Of a stretch of 64,000 nucleotides of DNA, positions 33,827 to 44,329 are shown one piece after another (position 1 is the stretch's first letter; each line of letters opens with the position of its first letter). Under the pieces are notes generated by a model. It was given only the letters and a program-made list of their open reading frames with translations, was not told where the DNA came from and made no database searches. The stretch comes from Megalonaias nervosa (lineage: Eukaryota > Mollusca > Bivalvia > Unionida > Unionidae). The stretch spans positions 93,501-157,500 of the forward strand of contig JAECUM010004310.1 of the NCBI GenBank assembly GCA_016617855.1, written 5' to 3'. Both the position numbers and the translations under genes were made by a program.

Positions 33827-33900
33827 GAAGACAGGAAAATTGTATTATTTGAACTTGGAGTTCACGGTGGGTCTCTCACTCGATTCTTGCTGTGTCGAAG

Positions 33901-36900
33901 TCATCCTTCTTGTTGGTGGCTATCGTCTTGCAACCATTTTTTATACCAGTGTGACCGTACGGTAAAGTGAAGTGGTTGGAACGCCGCAATCGCTTCTGGC
34001 ACACGATTTGATAGTTTTTCCAAAGGTCGACGGAAGATTTGGTGTGTGGCTCAACGTACAATCTTGTGCAGCTCGTAGGTGGTCACTACTTGAGTGGTGC
34101 GATAATTGAGTCAATCCTATCACTTTACACTCGGTGTGCACTTCTCTTTGTGGATCACTGTATTCGTAGCCGTAATTTTTGGGACCGCCACTAGCAAAAC
34201 TTAGAATCTTCTCGTCGGGATGCTCGTCCATCCAGACTCCTAAACAGTCTCCTTCGATGTCAGGGTGACGGTGACCAAGGCGATCGATGCAGATGCAACT
34301 GTCCGTGTCAAAATACAGCACACGATTTCGTAATTGGTGTAAGGCATCGTACAATTTTAAACGAGCATGGGCTGTCACGTAGGCCGCAATGATGACATTT
34401 CCAAATTCGTCGGCTTCTACAAAGTCCAGTTCTTCTTTGTAATTGACCAGGATCAAGTCCTCACGAAGGATGTCCACGTGTTTCATGTATTTGGTTTTGT
34501 CGTGAATCATCGGGAAGTAGCGGCAAGGTTCTGTCAAATACTCCGTCTTGGGTAAACACGGTCGTTGTACCATTTTTCTCCACAAACAATTTAACATCAC
34601 TTTGTCAAACGATCGCCGACCTTCGTTTTTCTCAATGTGATCTAAAGTGATGCCTTCCTGCTCCAAGTATTTCTCTTCAAATTTGTTTTTGGTCTTTGGG
34701 TGTGTGGCACCAGGAAGGATAGCCGCTTGCTTCTTGTTTCAGTTTCAATAAGGCATCCACGTAGTCTACGAAAATGCCTTTCTGAATCTCCTCACCCTTG
34801 TGGTATTGTTCTGTCTTGAGAAAGTGGTAAATTTCGTACACTTCTAACAGTTGGTATCCCAGGTCCAGAGCTTGAACAATTCCATGCTGACCCACATTCC
34901 TGTCAAGGCGCGTTCTTCCTGGGTGTGCTGACAAGGTTGGTCTTGATTGCAAGTTTCGGAACAAGCACGGCACAAGGAAAACGTCAGTTTGCCTTGGCAA
35001 TGGTAAGGTAAAACGGGATGGCACAAGTCCGTGGGAGGCAAGCCTTTTTTATATAATCAATCCTTCGTATTGTCGAATTTCTGCCAGGTCGATGTGTTCC
35101 GTAAGCAATTGCGGGTGCCCTGCGAAAAAGTGACAATATTTCCACATGTAAGGATGACGCAAATACACGTCCGTCCAAGTATTTGATTTCTTCTTCTTTC
35201 TCCTCGTCGACGTGGTACAGCAAACAGGTGGAGTTCGTCCGTCCTCCATACAAACTATCCCATGGATTCAGTGGGTCCACCAACTTGTAATATTCCGCAA
35301 TGCGCTTCAATTCGCTATCGGTTTTCAAACGGTGATCGTACTCGTGTTCCCACATTTCCTCCACTTGGTATCCTTGCTCTTCTAACTTTAAGCGTCGCTG
35401 ACAAGTGGCCTTGTACAAATCTTCCATGGTATGCTGTAAAAACTGATTTTGGGCGTACCGTTGAGGGTAGCAGATCGGACATTTGTGAAATAAGCAACCG
35501 TTAAATTCGTACACGATCTTAGGGTTTTCTAAGTCCCAGCCATCCACCGAATACGTTCCGATGGTCTTTTCCCCTCCTTCCTTTCGGGCGTGTTGGATCA
35601 ATTTGCCTTCCTTGTCGCACAAGTAATGTAGCCAGCATAGAGCTTTGACCGAGTATTGACGTTTGACAAAGTTCGTCGTTTGAGGGCGGATGACAGCCAG
35701 GGTCTTCTCCGGCATGAATCGTTGGCGGTACACTAAGGAACGCCCTTTGGCAATGGTGCAGGCTTTATTCCAAGGATGGATTCCTCCGTGTTCCATGAAC
35801 AATTCTCGAAATTATCCAAAGCAACGCCGTAAAATGTCCACGTCGGAACGACAATGTTTTAACATTTCGTCCTAAAAGTCGAAGGGGTCCGAGGCGTGAG
35901 TGCGGTACCAAGCGTAGAAAGCTTCTCATTGTTCGGTGCACATGTTGTCGGGGTCGTAGTATTGAGCATCAGGCAAATGGGGTAGAATGGTGTGTTGATT
36001 GCCTTTGGTATTGAAAAAGTGAGGAAATATCCTTTAGCCATATCTGTCATTCCAAATGTTTAAGGCATTCGACTCAAAGCCATGTCCAAGCAACTCATCG
36101 AATCTTTAAACTACACTTGTCCCACTTGCATTGAAATTAATCTGGCTCCGTTAAAGGTGACTTTAGGACGTTCGGTGCTTTGTTCCGTGCAATATTTCAG
36201 AAGAAATTGTCCATCGTATCCTGAGAAATTGTGAGCCATCACCGTGGCATAGCGATGGCAATCTCCATAATATTCGATGCCCTCTTGACTCCACGTTTCG
36301 TCGATAATGTCTAAGATCCATTGGGCAAAATCGGTCAGCGTGTTAGGTACACGAAAGATTTTTTCACGTCCTCCAGGAATCTTGCTACAGTGAGGGCAAT
36401 GACATAAGATCGGTTCTTGGATGCACTTCTCGTACGCTCGATGGGCCACGCAGAAATTAGGAATGTGGATGCGGTCTCTTGCATGCATTCGAAATCAAAA
36501 AAGATGAAATTGCCTTTCTTCTTGTGGTCATCTTCTTCTTCCTCCTGTTGGGGTTGGTATTTTTTGATGAAGCATTCGTGTTCCAAGGCCACGATTTGGT
36601 GAGATATGTGACATCGTTTCTTTCCTGAACATACGTTAGTATTGGTACTATTGGTACGTATGCCTTGTCCACAAATAAGACACAATCTCTGGAGCTGACA
36701 AGCAGTTTTCTGGTGTGAACCTTGCATCTTCAGATGTTGTTGGTAACAGATTGGGCTGACAAAAGTTCGCTGACAAGCTGGGCAATGCATTCGTTTTTGT
36801 CCTTCGCCAAGGCAGGGTTTAGAGGCCAAACATCCCTCACATTTCCATCCACAATGCTTGTGTTGCTCTCGATTGTTATGCCCATAGTCACATTTCTCAC

Positions 36901-37938
36901 AATAATAACTGTATCCCTGGAATCCCTTGATACTGGTAATGTTATCGAAATGCTCATCGTGATGATAGACGTAAATGTATTTTCCGTCTTTGAAATCTTT
37001 GCTTCTAAACAACAGAGGTTAGCGCATTTCTTGAGGGTGCACTTTTGAGGTGAAGCGTGGAGCTAAGACGTCTTGCAATTTTTGCATTTCAGGAATGCCA
37101 CAGGATGTGTCTTTAGATAGGCCAGCTTGCTGTAACAGGAGTTCTGCTTCTCTTCGTTGTTTGCCTCGGTTCTATTTTTGAATGTTGTCCCAGGTCATTT
37201 CCATTCTACTGTGTTGTTTTTTGTCAGCACCACCACGATGGCACGGGCCAAACACATCTTGTCTTGAGGGTTGTGAATTTGAACGAGACTGTGTTTGGTT
37301 CTGCGAAGGTCGTTCACCAATAACACTTTTCTGTGTTGTCCGGTTCCTTTGGGAAGAGAAACGTGGGTCATGTACAGTGTCGCTTTTCCATCTGTGATGT
37401 GAAACTTGTCGTTGGATTGCTGTACGTGTTGAATCTTGTTGATGACTTTGGAAGGTGTCAATTCTGCTGGGCTGCTAAACTCGATCCAAACGGGTGTCTT
37501 CAAACCGTCGTGATAAATGGAGAGTCTCAAGCCATCGTCTTCTTTGGCTTCACATTGTCGTTGCAGTGTGGTTAACAAAGAATCCCACACATCAGTGATG
37601 AACCCTTCTGTTTTCTCCAGCGGTACGTTTGACATTAAATCTTTAAATTTCACCGTGTACATGTTGGCCGTGGTTCTAAATTTTCTGGAGGAGCGTTTGT
37701 CCGTCTCTCGAATGTGGTAATACTTTTCAGGCGTTACTGGTGGCGGACTTTGGCTTTGTGTAGATTCTCTGGGTCTGGATGCAGACGTAGAAGGTGCGGA
37801 TTCTGGTTCACTCATGTGATCTTCAAAATCGCTGGCATGGATTAGAGCCAAGACTTGAGCTACTGTGCGAGGCGATATGTCACGTTCCTGCCTCTTACTT
37901 TCGTCTTCTTTCTTCACAAAATGGTGCGATAGTTTCAT
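33901..37938 (-). pseudogene. protein-primed family-B DNA polymerase (ME1)
   Basis: The start at 37,938 gives a Polinton-type N-domain, then a Cys/His cluster (YYCEKCDYG, CPACQRTF, CLICGQG) near 36.6-36.95 kb. Exonuclease motifs are FIFFDFECMQ and HNFSGYDGQF. Motif B-like KVMLNCLWRKM and motif C YFDTDSCI are present. Motif A is broken: a 4-bp duplication at 35,168-35,179 shifts the frame just after the catalytic Asp (YLD). The TPR2-like insert (PPTDLCHPVLPYHCQGKL) lies between A and B. About 1,346 codons. Replicates the element from a protein primer. Confidence 0.85.
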
Positions 37939-38077
37939 CTTGATTGCAAAATGTCAAATGACTACATTTTAATCGGCATGGTCCCCTGTATATAAATATA
38001 AGGTGACTGTCTTCCCTCTGCAAAGGGTCAGTGTCTTCCTTCAGAGTATTCATTTCACTCTCAATCCTATCAGAAAG
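37939..38077. promoter_or_regulatory. divergent promoter between PolB and zinc-knuckle gene (ME1)
   Basis: The block TATATAAATATA (37,989-38,000) lies between a minus-strand gene start (37,938) and a plus-strand one (38,078). It can serve as a TATA box on either strand. ME2 has a TATATAAA at 60,973-60,980 in the corresponding place, 42 bp from its plus-strand ATG. Confidence 0.55.
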
Positions 38078-38475
38078 ATGGAAGAGTCAACACACTTCTG
38101 ATCAGAGCTTTGCGAGGCGTCATGCGAAGGTTTTCTTCAGAGAAGCCGACGTACTACTCCCCCTCCTTTCGAGATAAAATTCAAGATACTTGCTATATCT
38201 GTCAGAAGAAAGGGCATTGGTCTTCTAAATGTCCACAACGTCAAAGTAAGACAATCCTAAAAAGAGACAAAGGTCAAGATACCTGTTATCATTGTCAAGA
38301 GAAAGGACATAGGTCTTCAGACTGTCCTAAGAAACAACAGGAGCAGGAGAAAGAAAGGGGTTCCGAACATGTACCATCCGAAAAGGAAGAACCCAAACAC
38401 GTTCAGAAAGATAAGAAAAGACGAGAAGAAAGTGAGGGAGAAGAGGAGAAACCTGTGACAGTGAAGAAATTCTAA
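38078..38475 (+). pseudogene. two-knuckle CCHC protein (ME1)
   Basis: Two zinc knuckles, CYICQKKGHWSSKC and CYHCQEKGHRSSDC (CX2CX4HX4C), sit in a basic, Lys/Glu-rich protein of about 130 residues. An 8-bp deletion relative to ME2 right after the start (38,078) shifts the N-terminus; reading from 38,110 is open to 38,475. CCHC knuckles bind single-stranded nucleic acid and are typical of retroelement Gag. I do not know them as a standard Polinton gene. Confidence 0.8.
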
Positions 38476-38754
38476 AAAAGAGAGAGTGAAATGAAAAGAA
38501 GAAGACAACTGAACATTTTAAAGTGATGTGTTGTAAAATTTCATTGTAATTTGTACCAGAGAATATACCAGAAAGAAAAACATAAGTGTCTCTTGGTTTT
38601 GATTTTTATAATCATAAGGACCTACACTCACACACTCACACAAGTACATCATAGGAAAAAAGGGGTTTGAGTTTTACTTTATTTTGGCATACATTGAGTA
38701 GTGTCTTTTCGAGAGAGATTTGTGGTTTGTTTCAAAAAATAAAATAAAACAAAC
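38476..38754. other. convergent intergenic region (ME1)
   Basis: Lies between the ends of the plus-strand zinc-knuckle gene and the minus-strand coiled-coil gene. On the minus strand CTCGAAAAGACAC (38,707-38,719) is the purine element seen after other genes here, but no proper stem-loop precedes it. Confidence 0.45.
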
Positions 38755-39390
38755 TCAGGAACGGGAGGTAATGCGCTTTAACTGCCGTATCCCTTTGCCA
38801 TGGCCAAGACCTATTTCTTGACCTGCTCCTGTCGATGATTTGGTAGAAATCACTAGTGTTGGTATCTCAGATTTAGTGGGAGTGTTAACAGGATTGGAGT
38901 GTTTGGCCCGGGAAGGTCTTTTTCTCTTGGGTCGTATTAAAGAACTCTGATACATTTCTGTTAGACTCCTTAACTCTGCCAAAATGTCTAAGAGTACCGT
39001 CACCGTTTGACTTTCACTGTCCCCCTTCTCTCCTAGACCTTGTTTCTCTGCTTCTTCTTCTTCCTGTCGTTTTTTTCTTACCTCTTCTTCTCGCTGTTGC
39101 TGTTGAATGAGAAAGGCTTGTTCTGCTTCTTTCTGCTGTTGCAAAAGTTTCTCCAATTCTTCTTTCTGCCTCTGTTTAAAATCCTCGACGTACGGTAAGG
39201 AAGGAGAAAGCGGAGAAGGTGCTGATACCGGAACAAATTCTTGTGAAGAGAGAAAATCCGCTAAATCCCAATTAAAATCGTTCTCTTCTGGAAGTAGTAT
39301 TATAGTTGTTTTAGTAGCTGCTGCTATGCCATCACTCCTCGTCTCCACAGCCGGTGCACCCCGATTCATCGTCTTCGTAGTTTCCGTCAT
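38755..39390 (-). CDS. coiled-coil protein with nuclear-localisation-like patch (ME1)
   Basis: An uninterrupted 211-codon frame. Order: acidic N-terminus (EENDFNWDLADFLSS), long Gln/Glu/Lys coil (about residues 70-120), LLDILAELRSLTEMYQSSL, basic patch RPKRKRPSRAK, basic end. ME2 (61,766-62,386) is similar but has a TAG and a frame change. No family recognised; it may be nuclear and DNA-associated. One of the few intact frames, divergently placed from the basic gene at 39,602. Confidence 0.6.
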   Translation of the reverse strand: MTETTKTMNRGAPAVETRSDGIAAATKTTIILLPEENDFNWDLADFLSSQEFVPVSAPSPLSPSLPYVEDFKQRQKEELEKLLQQQKEAEQAFLIQQQQREEEVRKKRQEEEEAEKQGLGEKGDSESQTVTVLLDILAELRSLTEMYQSSLIRPKRKRPSRAKHSNPVNTPTKSEIPTLVISTKSSTGAGQEIGLGHGKGIRQLKRITSRS

Positions 39391-39551
39391 GTTCTAACAA
39401 TGCCACATTGATTCATTGCGCACAGACGCTAAGGAATGTCACAGGTAGTTCTCTTCGGATTGGAAGACAAACTCTGCACTGTGACTGAATTTCTTAATGC
39501 GTGCTAGGATTGGTGAAAAAAAACTCAATCCGTTTCGATCCGCTCTTTCGC

Positions 39552-39559
39552 TATAAATA
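39552..39559 (+). promoter_or_regulatory. TATA box of right-end gene (ME1)
   Basis: TATAAATA, 50 bp upstream of the ATG at 39,602. ME2 has the same element at 62,564-62,571, 50 bp before its ATG. The identical spacing in two diverged copies supports a promoter. Confidence 0.65.
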
Positions 39560-39601
39560 ACCGCTGTCCATCTCATTCCATTCACCTGTTCTCGTCACAA
39601 G

Positions 39602-39812
39602 ATGTGGACTAACATAGAATCGTCTACCCTCCTATCGTCGATGCTGTTCAACCCGGACTATCCCATGTATCATCATGGGTTATCATCAAGATTACAGAGA
39701 CGGCCCTTTGAAAACGAAGGATCTATGTGGAATGGTATGGCTGTCTGAAGCGAGTCTTTATCTACGATCCAGATGTCAGACGAAGTTTGTGGAAGAGAAG
39801 AAGACCCGTGCG
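39602..39812 (+). pseudogene. small Arg-rich protein (ME1)
   Basis: The ATG at 39,602 begins MWTNIESSTLLSSMLF and reaches a TGA at 39,746. The ME2 reading frame, in which the C-terminus is basic (VRRSLRKRRRPMRC), continues here as DPDVRRSLWKRRRP up to about 39,812. Thus the N- and C-terminal parts are in different frames in ME1. The short, Arg-rich end resembles DNA-condensing core peptides of adenovirus-like particles, a weak inference. Confidence 0.45.
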
Positions 39813-39908
39813 ATGCACTTGAAAGACAGTTGGTACTGGATAATGGATGCAGCCTATGTGGTGGGAAGACTTTAAAATGAACGGAACTATCCAGGCAGCC
39901 TAGACTTT

Positions 39909-40372
39909 GTGACCAGTCTGAAAATAGGGAGAGATCTGGTGAACGACATGATAGAGGAGGAAGTGGAGAAATTAAGAGGCTTTATTAAGCCTAAGTGTGT
40001 TAGAGTAGGAACATTGAAGCAGACCCTTGATGGTGTTATCAAAGTGAGGTACTTTTCACAAGAAATAGTGAATTTGACAGAGTGGTCATTTGTGAAGTGG
40101 GGATTAAACCAACTAAAGAAAGCAGAAGAAATGATTAGAAAGTTGCTGGAAGAGGAGATGTAGAAGATAAAAGATACTTGGGCTAAGGAGAGAAAGAAAA
40201 AAGAAATCAGAAAGAAAAAAGAGGACTTTGACAGACTGAATAAAAACTGGATAAAGGTACAAGAAAAGTTTAGATCAATGGAACATCCTGACTGTAGGTC
40301 AGAGAATGAAAAGAACAAGAAGAGAGGAATTATAGAGAAAGTGAGGAGATGGTGGAAGAAGTGGAGAAAATA
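39909..40372 (+). pseudogene. right-end basic protein (ME1)
   Basis: Open from MTSLKIGRDLVNDMIEEEVEKL at 39,909 to a TAG at 40,161, then in the same frame a Lys-rich tail with LNKNWIKVQEKFRSM and VRRWWKKWRK to a TAG at 40,370. A related C-terminus lies at 63,720-64,000. Charged, helical, basic end: likely nucleic-acid binding (inferred). A histone-type stem-loop follows within 15 bp. Confidence 0.5.
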
Positions 40373-40384
40373 GAAGAACCAAAA

Positions 40385-40421
40385 GGCCCTTTTAAGGGCC
40401 ACTCCATTGCCTAGAAAAGAT
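40385..40421 (+). terminator. histone-type 3' stem-loop plus U7-like purine element (ME1 right)
   Basis: GGCCCTTTTAAGGGCC at 40,385-40,400 (6-bp stem, TTTA loop), then exactly 13 nt, then GAAAAGA. It sits 13 bp after the stop of the right-end basic gene, on the coding strand, and at the inner edge of the right TIR. Confidence 0.8.
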
Positions 40422-40706
40422 GTACTCACTTTGCCCTATATGTGTGTCTTTGTTTCCTTGTTTGTTTGTTTGTTTGTTGCCAATGTCCAGGACCGTGATG
40501 TCACCCTACCTGTTCCATTCCTATTGTACCTATATAAAAGTCAACCTATCTTCAACTTTCCCTTGACGCTATAGTGGCCCAGGGTAAATCTTTGACGCTA
40601 TACAGCCCCACGACCTTTTTGACTGGATTTCCCATTGACGCTATACAGCCCCACGACCTTCTTAACTGGGTTTTCCATTGAAGCTACACATCCCTCATTA
40701 ACTATT
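40385..40706. repeat. ME1 right terminal inverted repeat, outer part missing
   Basis: Matches 62,873-63,450 (ME2 right TIR), including three to four units of GACGCTATACAGCCCCACGA, up to ATTAACTA at about 40,705. The remaining outer 260 bp found at 63,450-63,710 are absent, and left-TIR sequence follows immediately. Confidence 0.8.
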
Positions 40707-40975
40707 CTGGACACTGGGGAAACAATGGTAACAATGTTGCAAGGGGTTGACCTCAATCGGGCGAAACAATGTGGCAAGGGGTTGACCTGAATACGCGTTA
40801 CTCTACGTACAAACACAATAAAGACATAGACATAGAAGCGTGGTTAGAGACAGGGTTAGAGACATAGACATATCACACATAGATTTATCGACATAAATCT
40901 ATCACACAAAAACTCGACTAACAATTTTTTTAGGCAAGTGAGAATAGGCATCTTTTCGAGACAGTTTTTTGTTAA
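40706..40975. repeat. ME2 left terminal inverted repeat, outer part missing
   Basis: Direct copy of 20,553-20,812: GGGGAAACAATGGTAACAAT, GACCTGAATACGCGTTACTC, AGACATAGACATATCACACA, the AGATTTAT-CGAC-ATAAATCT hairpin, and GAATAGGCATCTTTTCGAGA. It stops before the stem-loop because of the following insertion. Confidence 0.85.
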
Positions 40976-42924
40976 CACCATTCCGTTAACATAGGAAATA
41001 GTGTCTCATCCCCCAGCGCATCAAAGCACTCAAAGAGTGCTATTTAATTCAGCCAACAGGTCGTGGGACAATAAAGTTACAATCGACCTGTATGTAGGGC
41101 TAACATGAGTGGGAATGAATCCAACACTCACTCATGCCGATCAAGTGCATTGGGGACTGATTAATTGAATGTCCGGTCGAGGGAAAGCAGGAGGGATGCT
41201 GACGGAAAAGGAGTTGCTTTTGAACATCCGGGATCATTTTTTGGTCCCATTATTCCGAAAGTTAAAAATGGCGTCCTGTCGCAATTTTGAATAACGATAC
41301 TCTGTGCTGTTGACATCGAGTATAAGATTAGACGAAGCGGGATAGATTGAAGTTGTTTATTTAGAAGTTAATATTTTTATTTTAATTTAGTATGGTTGTA
41401 CTATTTTCCGCATTGTGCGGTGGTCCTGATAACTGAGGTTTAGTCACCTTATAGTTCTAGTTGGGGAGTTCTGTGACCTATGTCTTGTTAGTGTGCCGCA
41501 TTGTGCAGTAGGGCCTGATGGTCTTGGGTTTTTGACTACCTTATAATCTTAGCTGGGGTCCTTAATAATAGGCTACTGTGTTATTTCGAATCGTTGCCAC
41601 ATTGTGCGTCTGGACCTGATGGCTTGGGGTTTTGGCCACCTTATATATGTTTTTTTGATGGACATTTTGTTGAGTTGTGGTGAATTTATACTTCCTTCCG
41701 CCCTTCGTCTTAGTGGTGGAGTAAAAGATAGTAGAGGTATTAATGAGATTGTTAGTACCTATCTAGAAGTTTACTTTTATTTATGGTTTCTTATCGTTAT
41801 GAACATTACTTAAGTTAATGGCTTGTAGTAGGTTTCATTGAACTGATTATTTCTATTGTATTGCTATTTTATGCAACTTGTGGTCCTGGGTCATGAATCA
41901 GACGTATAAATACAGGAGGAACTAGTTCAGCAAGTGTCGGGTCTAAGTACACGCTTAGGCGTAACCAGGCCCTATGCGACCTGAATCCCCGCGCCCTTCA
42001 CGAGATGGACCGTTCCGTCTGCGTTTTCACAAGCTCTGTTCATCGTGATATGTCGTTCCTGTTACTAAATGCATTGCATGGCTGTTGTTAACTGATTGCA
42101 TTGCTTGTGGGACCTGTTATGGTTAGTTGATGGGTTGGGAGAATAATAATAGCGCTAGTGAGGTATTCTAGTGTCATTTACGTTAAGTTTCAGTTACCAA
42201 TTGGGTAATGGGTCAGGCATATAAGGACAGGAGAAGCTAGTCCGGCAAGTGTCGGGTCTAGGTACGCGCACAGGCGTAATCAAGCTCTATGCGGCCTGAA
42301 TTTCAGCACCCTTCACAAGTGGGACTGCTCCATCTGTATTTTCACAAGGCCTGTTCCTCATGATATTTCGTTCATAGTATTGCTTGTAGTAACCTGTTAG
42401 GGGTGTTGGACTGTATTTTAGCAACAGTGGGGGTTATTATAATGGAGGTCGAAAAATCTGTATTTAGATTTTTCCTTGCTTACCTATGTCCTGAAGAAAA
42501 TACAAAATATTTTGGTTTAGGTTGGGATTGGTATGCTCCAAGAAATCCGGGTATGTTGATGGAGAGCCTATGGACTTCTGTAGGGTTGTAAATGCCTCCC
42601 TATGTGTCTGGTATTTATGGCACACATTGAAGACGTGCTATAAATTCTCAGGGGTTGAGCAGTGAAGGCAATAGGGGCCCCAATCCTTGTTGGTTGGTAT
42701 GTATTTTCCAAAACTGCTGGCTAATAAAGTTATTCCAGTTTTAATTCTATTAATGATTTTTTGGTGGTGTTTATTATCTAGTTTTTGTGCTTTGGCATTC
42801 CTGCTTTTTTTATTTTTTGGGGGGGGGTTTTTTATGGAATATAGTGTACGTCCCTTTGGGCAGCCATCCCATTCTTGTTGCCATTTTTCTATAATTTTTC
42901 TGCTTATGATGCTTTATATACTTG
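40976..42924. repeat. inserted repeat block in ME2 left end
   Basis: A mosaic of repeats. 40,985-41,170 resembles parts of the 1.5 kb tandem units at 44.8 and 46.35 kb (GCACTCAAAGAGTGCT, CAGGTCGTGGG). 41,400-41,650 matches the satellite at 19.3-19.75 kb in reverse orientation. 41,890-42,380 holds two units about 312 bp apart (AGTGTCGGGTCTA, GGCGTAA, CCCTTCAC). A LINE fragment follows. It separates ME2's left TIR from its genes. Confidence 0.6.
42400..42920 (-). mobile_element. LINE 3' fragment, minus strand
   Basis: The minus strand, across stops, reads as a non-LTR retrotransposon C-terminus: WDGCPKGRTLYSI-like text, then GPYCLHCSTPE...HVFNVCHKY, the CX2C-H-C terminal knuckle. It differs from the LINE fragment at 17.6-18.4 kb, so it is probably another family. 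Confidence 0.6.
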
Positions 42925-42959
42925 AAGCACGGACGTGAAGGAAAACATTCCTTACAATA

Positions 42960-43262
42960 ACTTCACATATTATATAATATCCACACAGAAGGTAAGAAAA
43001 TAACCCCATATTTACTATCCACACAGAAGGGGAAGACAAAACCCCATTAAATACTATCCACACCAATATTTACTATCCACACAGAAAGGGGAGGGAAAAA
43101 AAAAACATTATATACTATCCACACAAATATCTACTATCCACACAGAAGGGGGAGATAATAACCAAATATTTACTATCCACACAGAAGGGGAAGAAAATAA
43201 CCCAATATCTACTATCCACACACAAGGGAAGAAAATATCCCATTATATACTGTCCACATAGG
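42960..43262. repeat. minisatellite, unit about 40-45 bp (ME2)
   Basis: About eight units built on ACTATCCACACAGAAGGGGA plus an A-rich spacer (AGAAAATAACCC). Lies in the promoter-like interval of ME2's left-end genes. ME1 has AC-rich DNA at the corresponding place, without this array. Confidence 0.85.
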
Positions 43263-43419
43263 TACGCGCGCACAACAACACACATACAAACGCACAAACG
43301 TACGCACACGCATACAAACATACACACACACATCAGTAAAGGAGTTAGTGTTTATAGTCACACTACTCCACATTTACACAAATTGGCAATTGATCAGTCT
43401 CTCTTTTCTAGAGATCTGG

Positions 43420-43952
43420 AAGGGCTGTTTTTCTTTTAAATTCAGATGCACCCGGTTAATGATGACATCTCCCAGGCCTGGCACCACAGATACAACGTCT
43501 GCTTCAGCCCTGCTCCCAGTTCAATCTTTCTCTTGGGAGCGCATTGGAGGGTTGATTAGCTTCACTCTCCCAGTCTTCACTTTGTGGGATAGTGAAGACA
43601 TGTTCCCTCAGTCTTCTACGCCAGATCCGGGTATGATGAGGTCTCTGTGGCTCTTCACAGTTTTCTGTCTGGGGGATTGTACTGGTTGTAGCTGCCTTTC
43701 TTGTGGTTGTGATGCTGGTACTGGCTGTGGAAGTGTCCTCACCTCAGGCTTGACCTCACACACTGGCCTAAGGATGAGGTGAGGCAGGATCATTTGTTTC
43801 TTCTTTTCCTTCTCCTCTTCCTTCTTTTTCTTCTCCTCCTCCACTTCTATCTTGGCTTCCTCCTGTATCGCCTCCATGGCCAGCTCATCCAATAAAAGTC
43901 TGGCATACTCCAGGTGCATTTGAAGTTATAGTAACTTTGAAATTCTACTCAT
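43420..43952 (-). pseudogene. left-end coiled-coil protein 1 (ME2)
   Basis: Homologue of 21,049-21,638. The ancestral ATG is at 43,952 but a TAA follows at codon 9; reading resumes MHLEYARLLLDELAMEAIQEEAK with a long Glu/Lys coil and PHLILRPV, to a stop at 43,608. The conserved C-terminal part (SLSHKVKTGRVK) lies beyond that stop. A partial stem-loop (AGCCCTTCC) and CTAGAAAAGAGAG follow at 43,400-43,430. Confidence 0.55.
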
Positions 43953-43959
43953 TTTATCT

Positions 43960-44300
43960 TGTTGATACGTCAAGATGGGTAGCCAGACTGACTGACGAAC
44001 GCTCCGCTTTATATCCCTAAAGCACGGATGTGAAGAAAAACATTCCCTGACACAAATAATAACAATACCACTCCACTATCCATAACATGGAACTCCCGGA
44101 CCTAAAAAAATACTTACTTTCACTTTTTTCACCTATATACTAACACACACTGTCTGACTAGTCAGAGAAACGAAGTGCTTATAGACACACTTCTATCTTT
44201 TCCACATAAAACAAAGAAGCGAAGTGGTTATAGACACACTTCTATTTTTTAACTTACTAACATACAATTGGCAATTTGACTAGTATCCCTTTCCTAGAGG
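43960..44300 (-). promoter_or_regulatory. promoter region of coiled-coil genes (ME2)
   Basis: Contains GAAGCACGGATGTGAAG (44,017) and two copies of a TATA-containing palindrome (CGAAGTG-TTATAGACACACTTC on the plus strand) near 44,168 and 44,218, paralleling ME1 21.7-22.0 kb. Confidence 0.5.
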
Positions 44301-44323
44301 GTTGGGTAGCCCTGAAAAGGGCT
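44287..44323 (-). terminator. histone-type 3' stem-loop plus purine element (ME2, coiled-coil 2)
   Basis: Minus strand AGCCCTTTTCAGGGCT (44,308-44,323) followed directly by ACCCA, the canonical cleavage context of histone mRNAs, then after 13 nt GGAAAGGG. It is immediately downstream of the coiled-coil 2 gene. Confidence 0.8.
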
Positions 44324-44329
44324 GTTTTG

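Larger units (their letters stand above)
20291..40706. mobile_element. ME1: Polinton/Maverick (adintovirus-like) element, decayed
   Basis: It is bounded left by a terminal inverted repeat starting AGTGAATGGG and right by an inverse TIR whose outer 260 bp are missing. It encodes the Polinton core set: adenain-type protease, hexon-like MCP, penton, integrase, packaging ATPase and protein-primed PolB, plus accessory genes. Length is about 20.4 kb, within the usual 15-25 kb. Many genes carry frameshifts or stops, so it is a fossil. ME2 follows directly in the same orientation. Confidence 0.9.

Noticed and set aside
42960..43262. CRISPR-like array
   Set aside because: Units vary in length, spacers are themselves repetitive, and the context is an animal genome.
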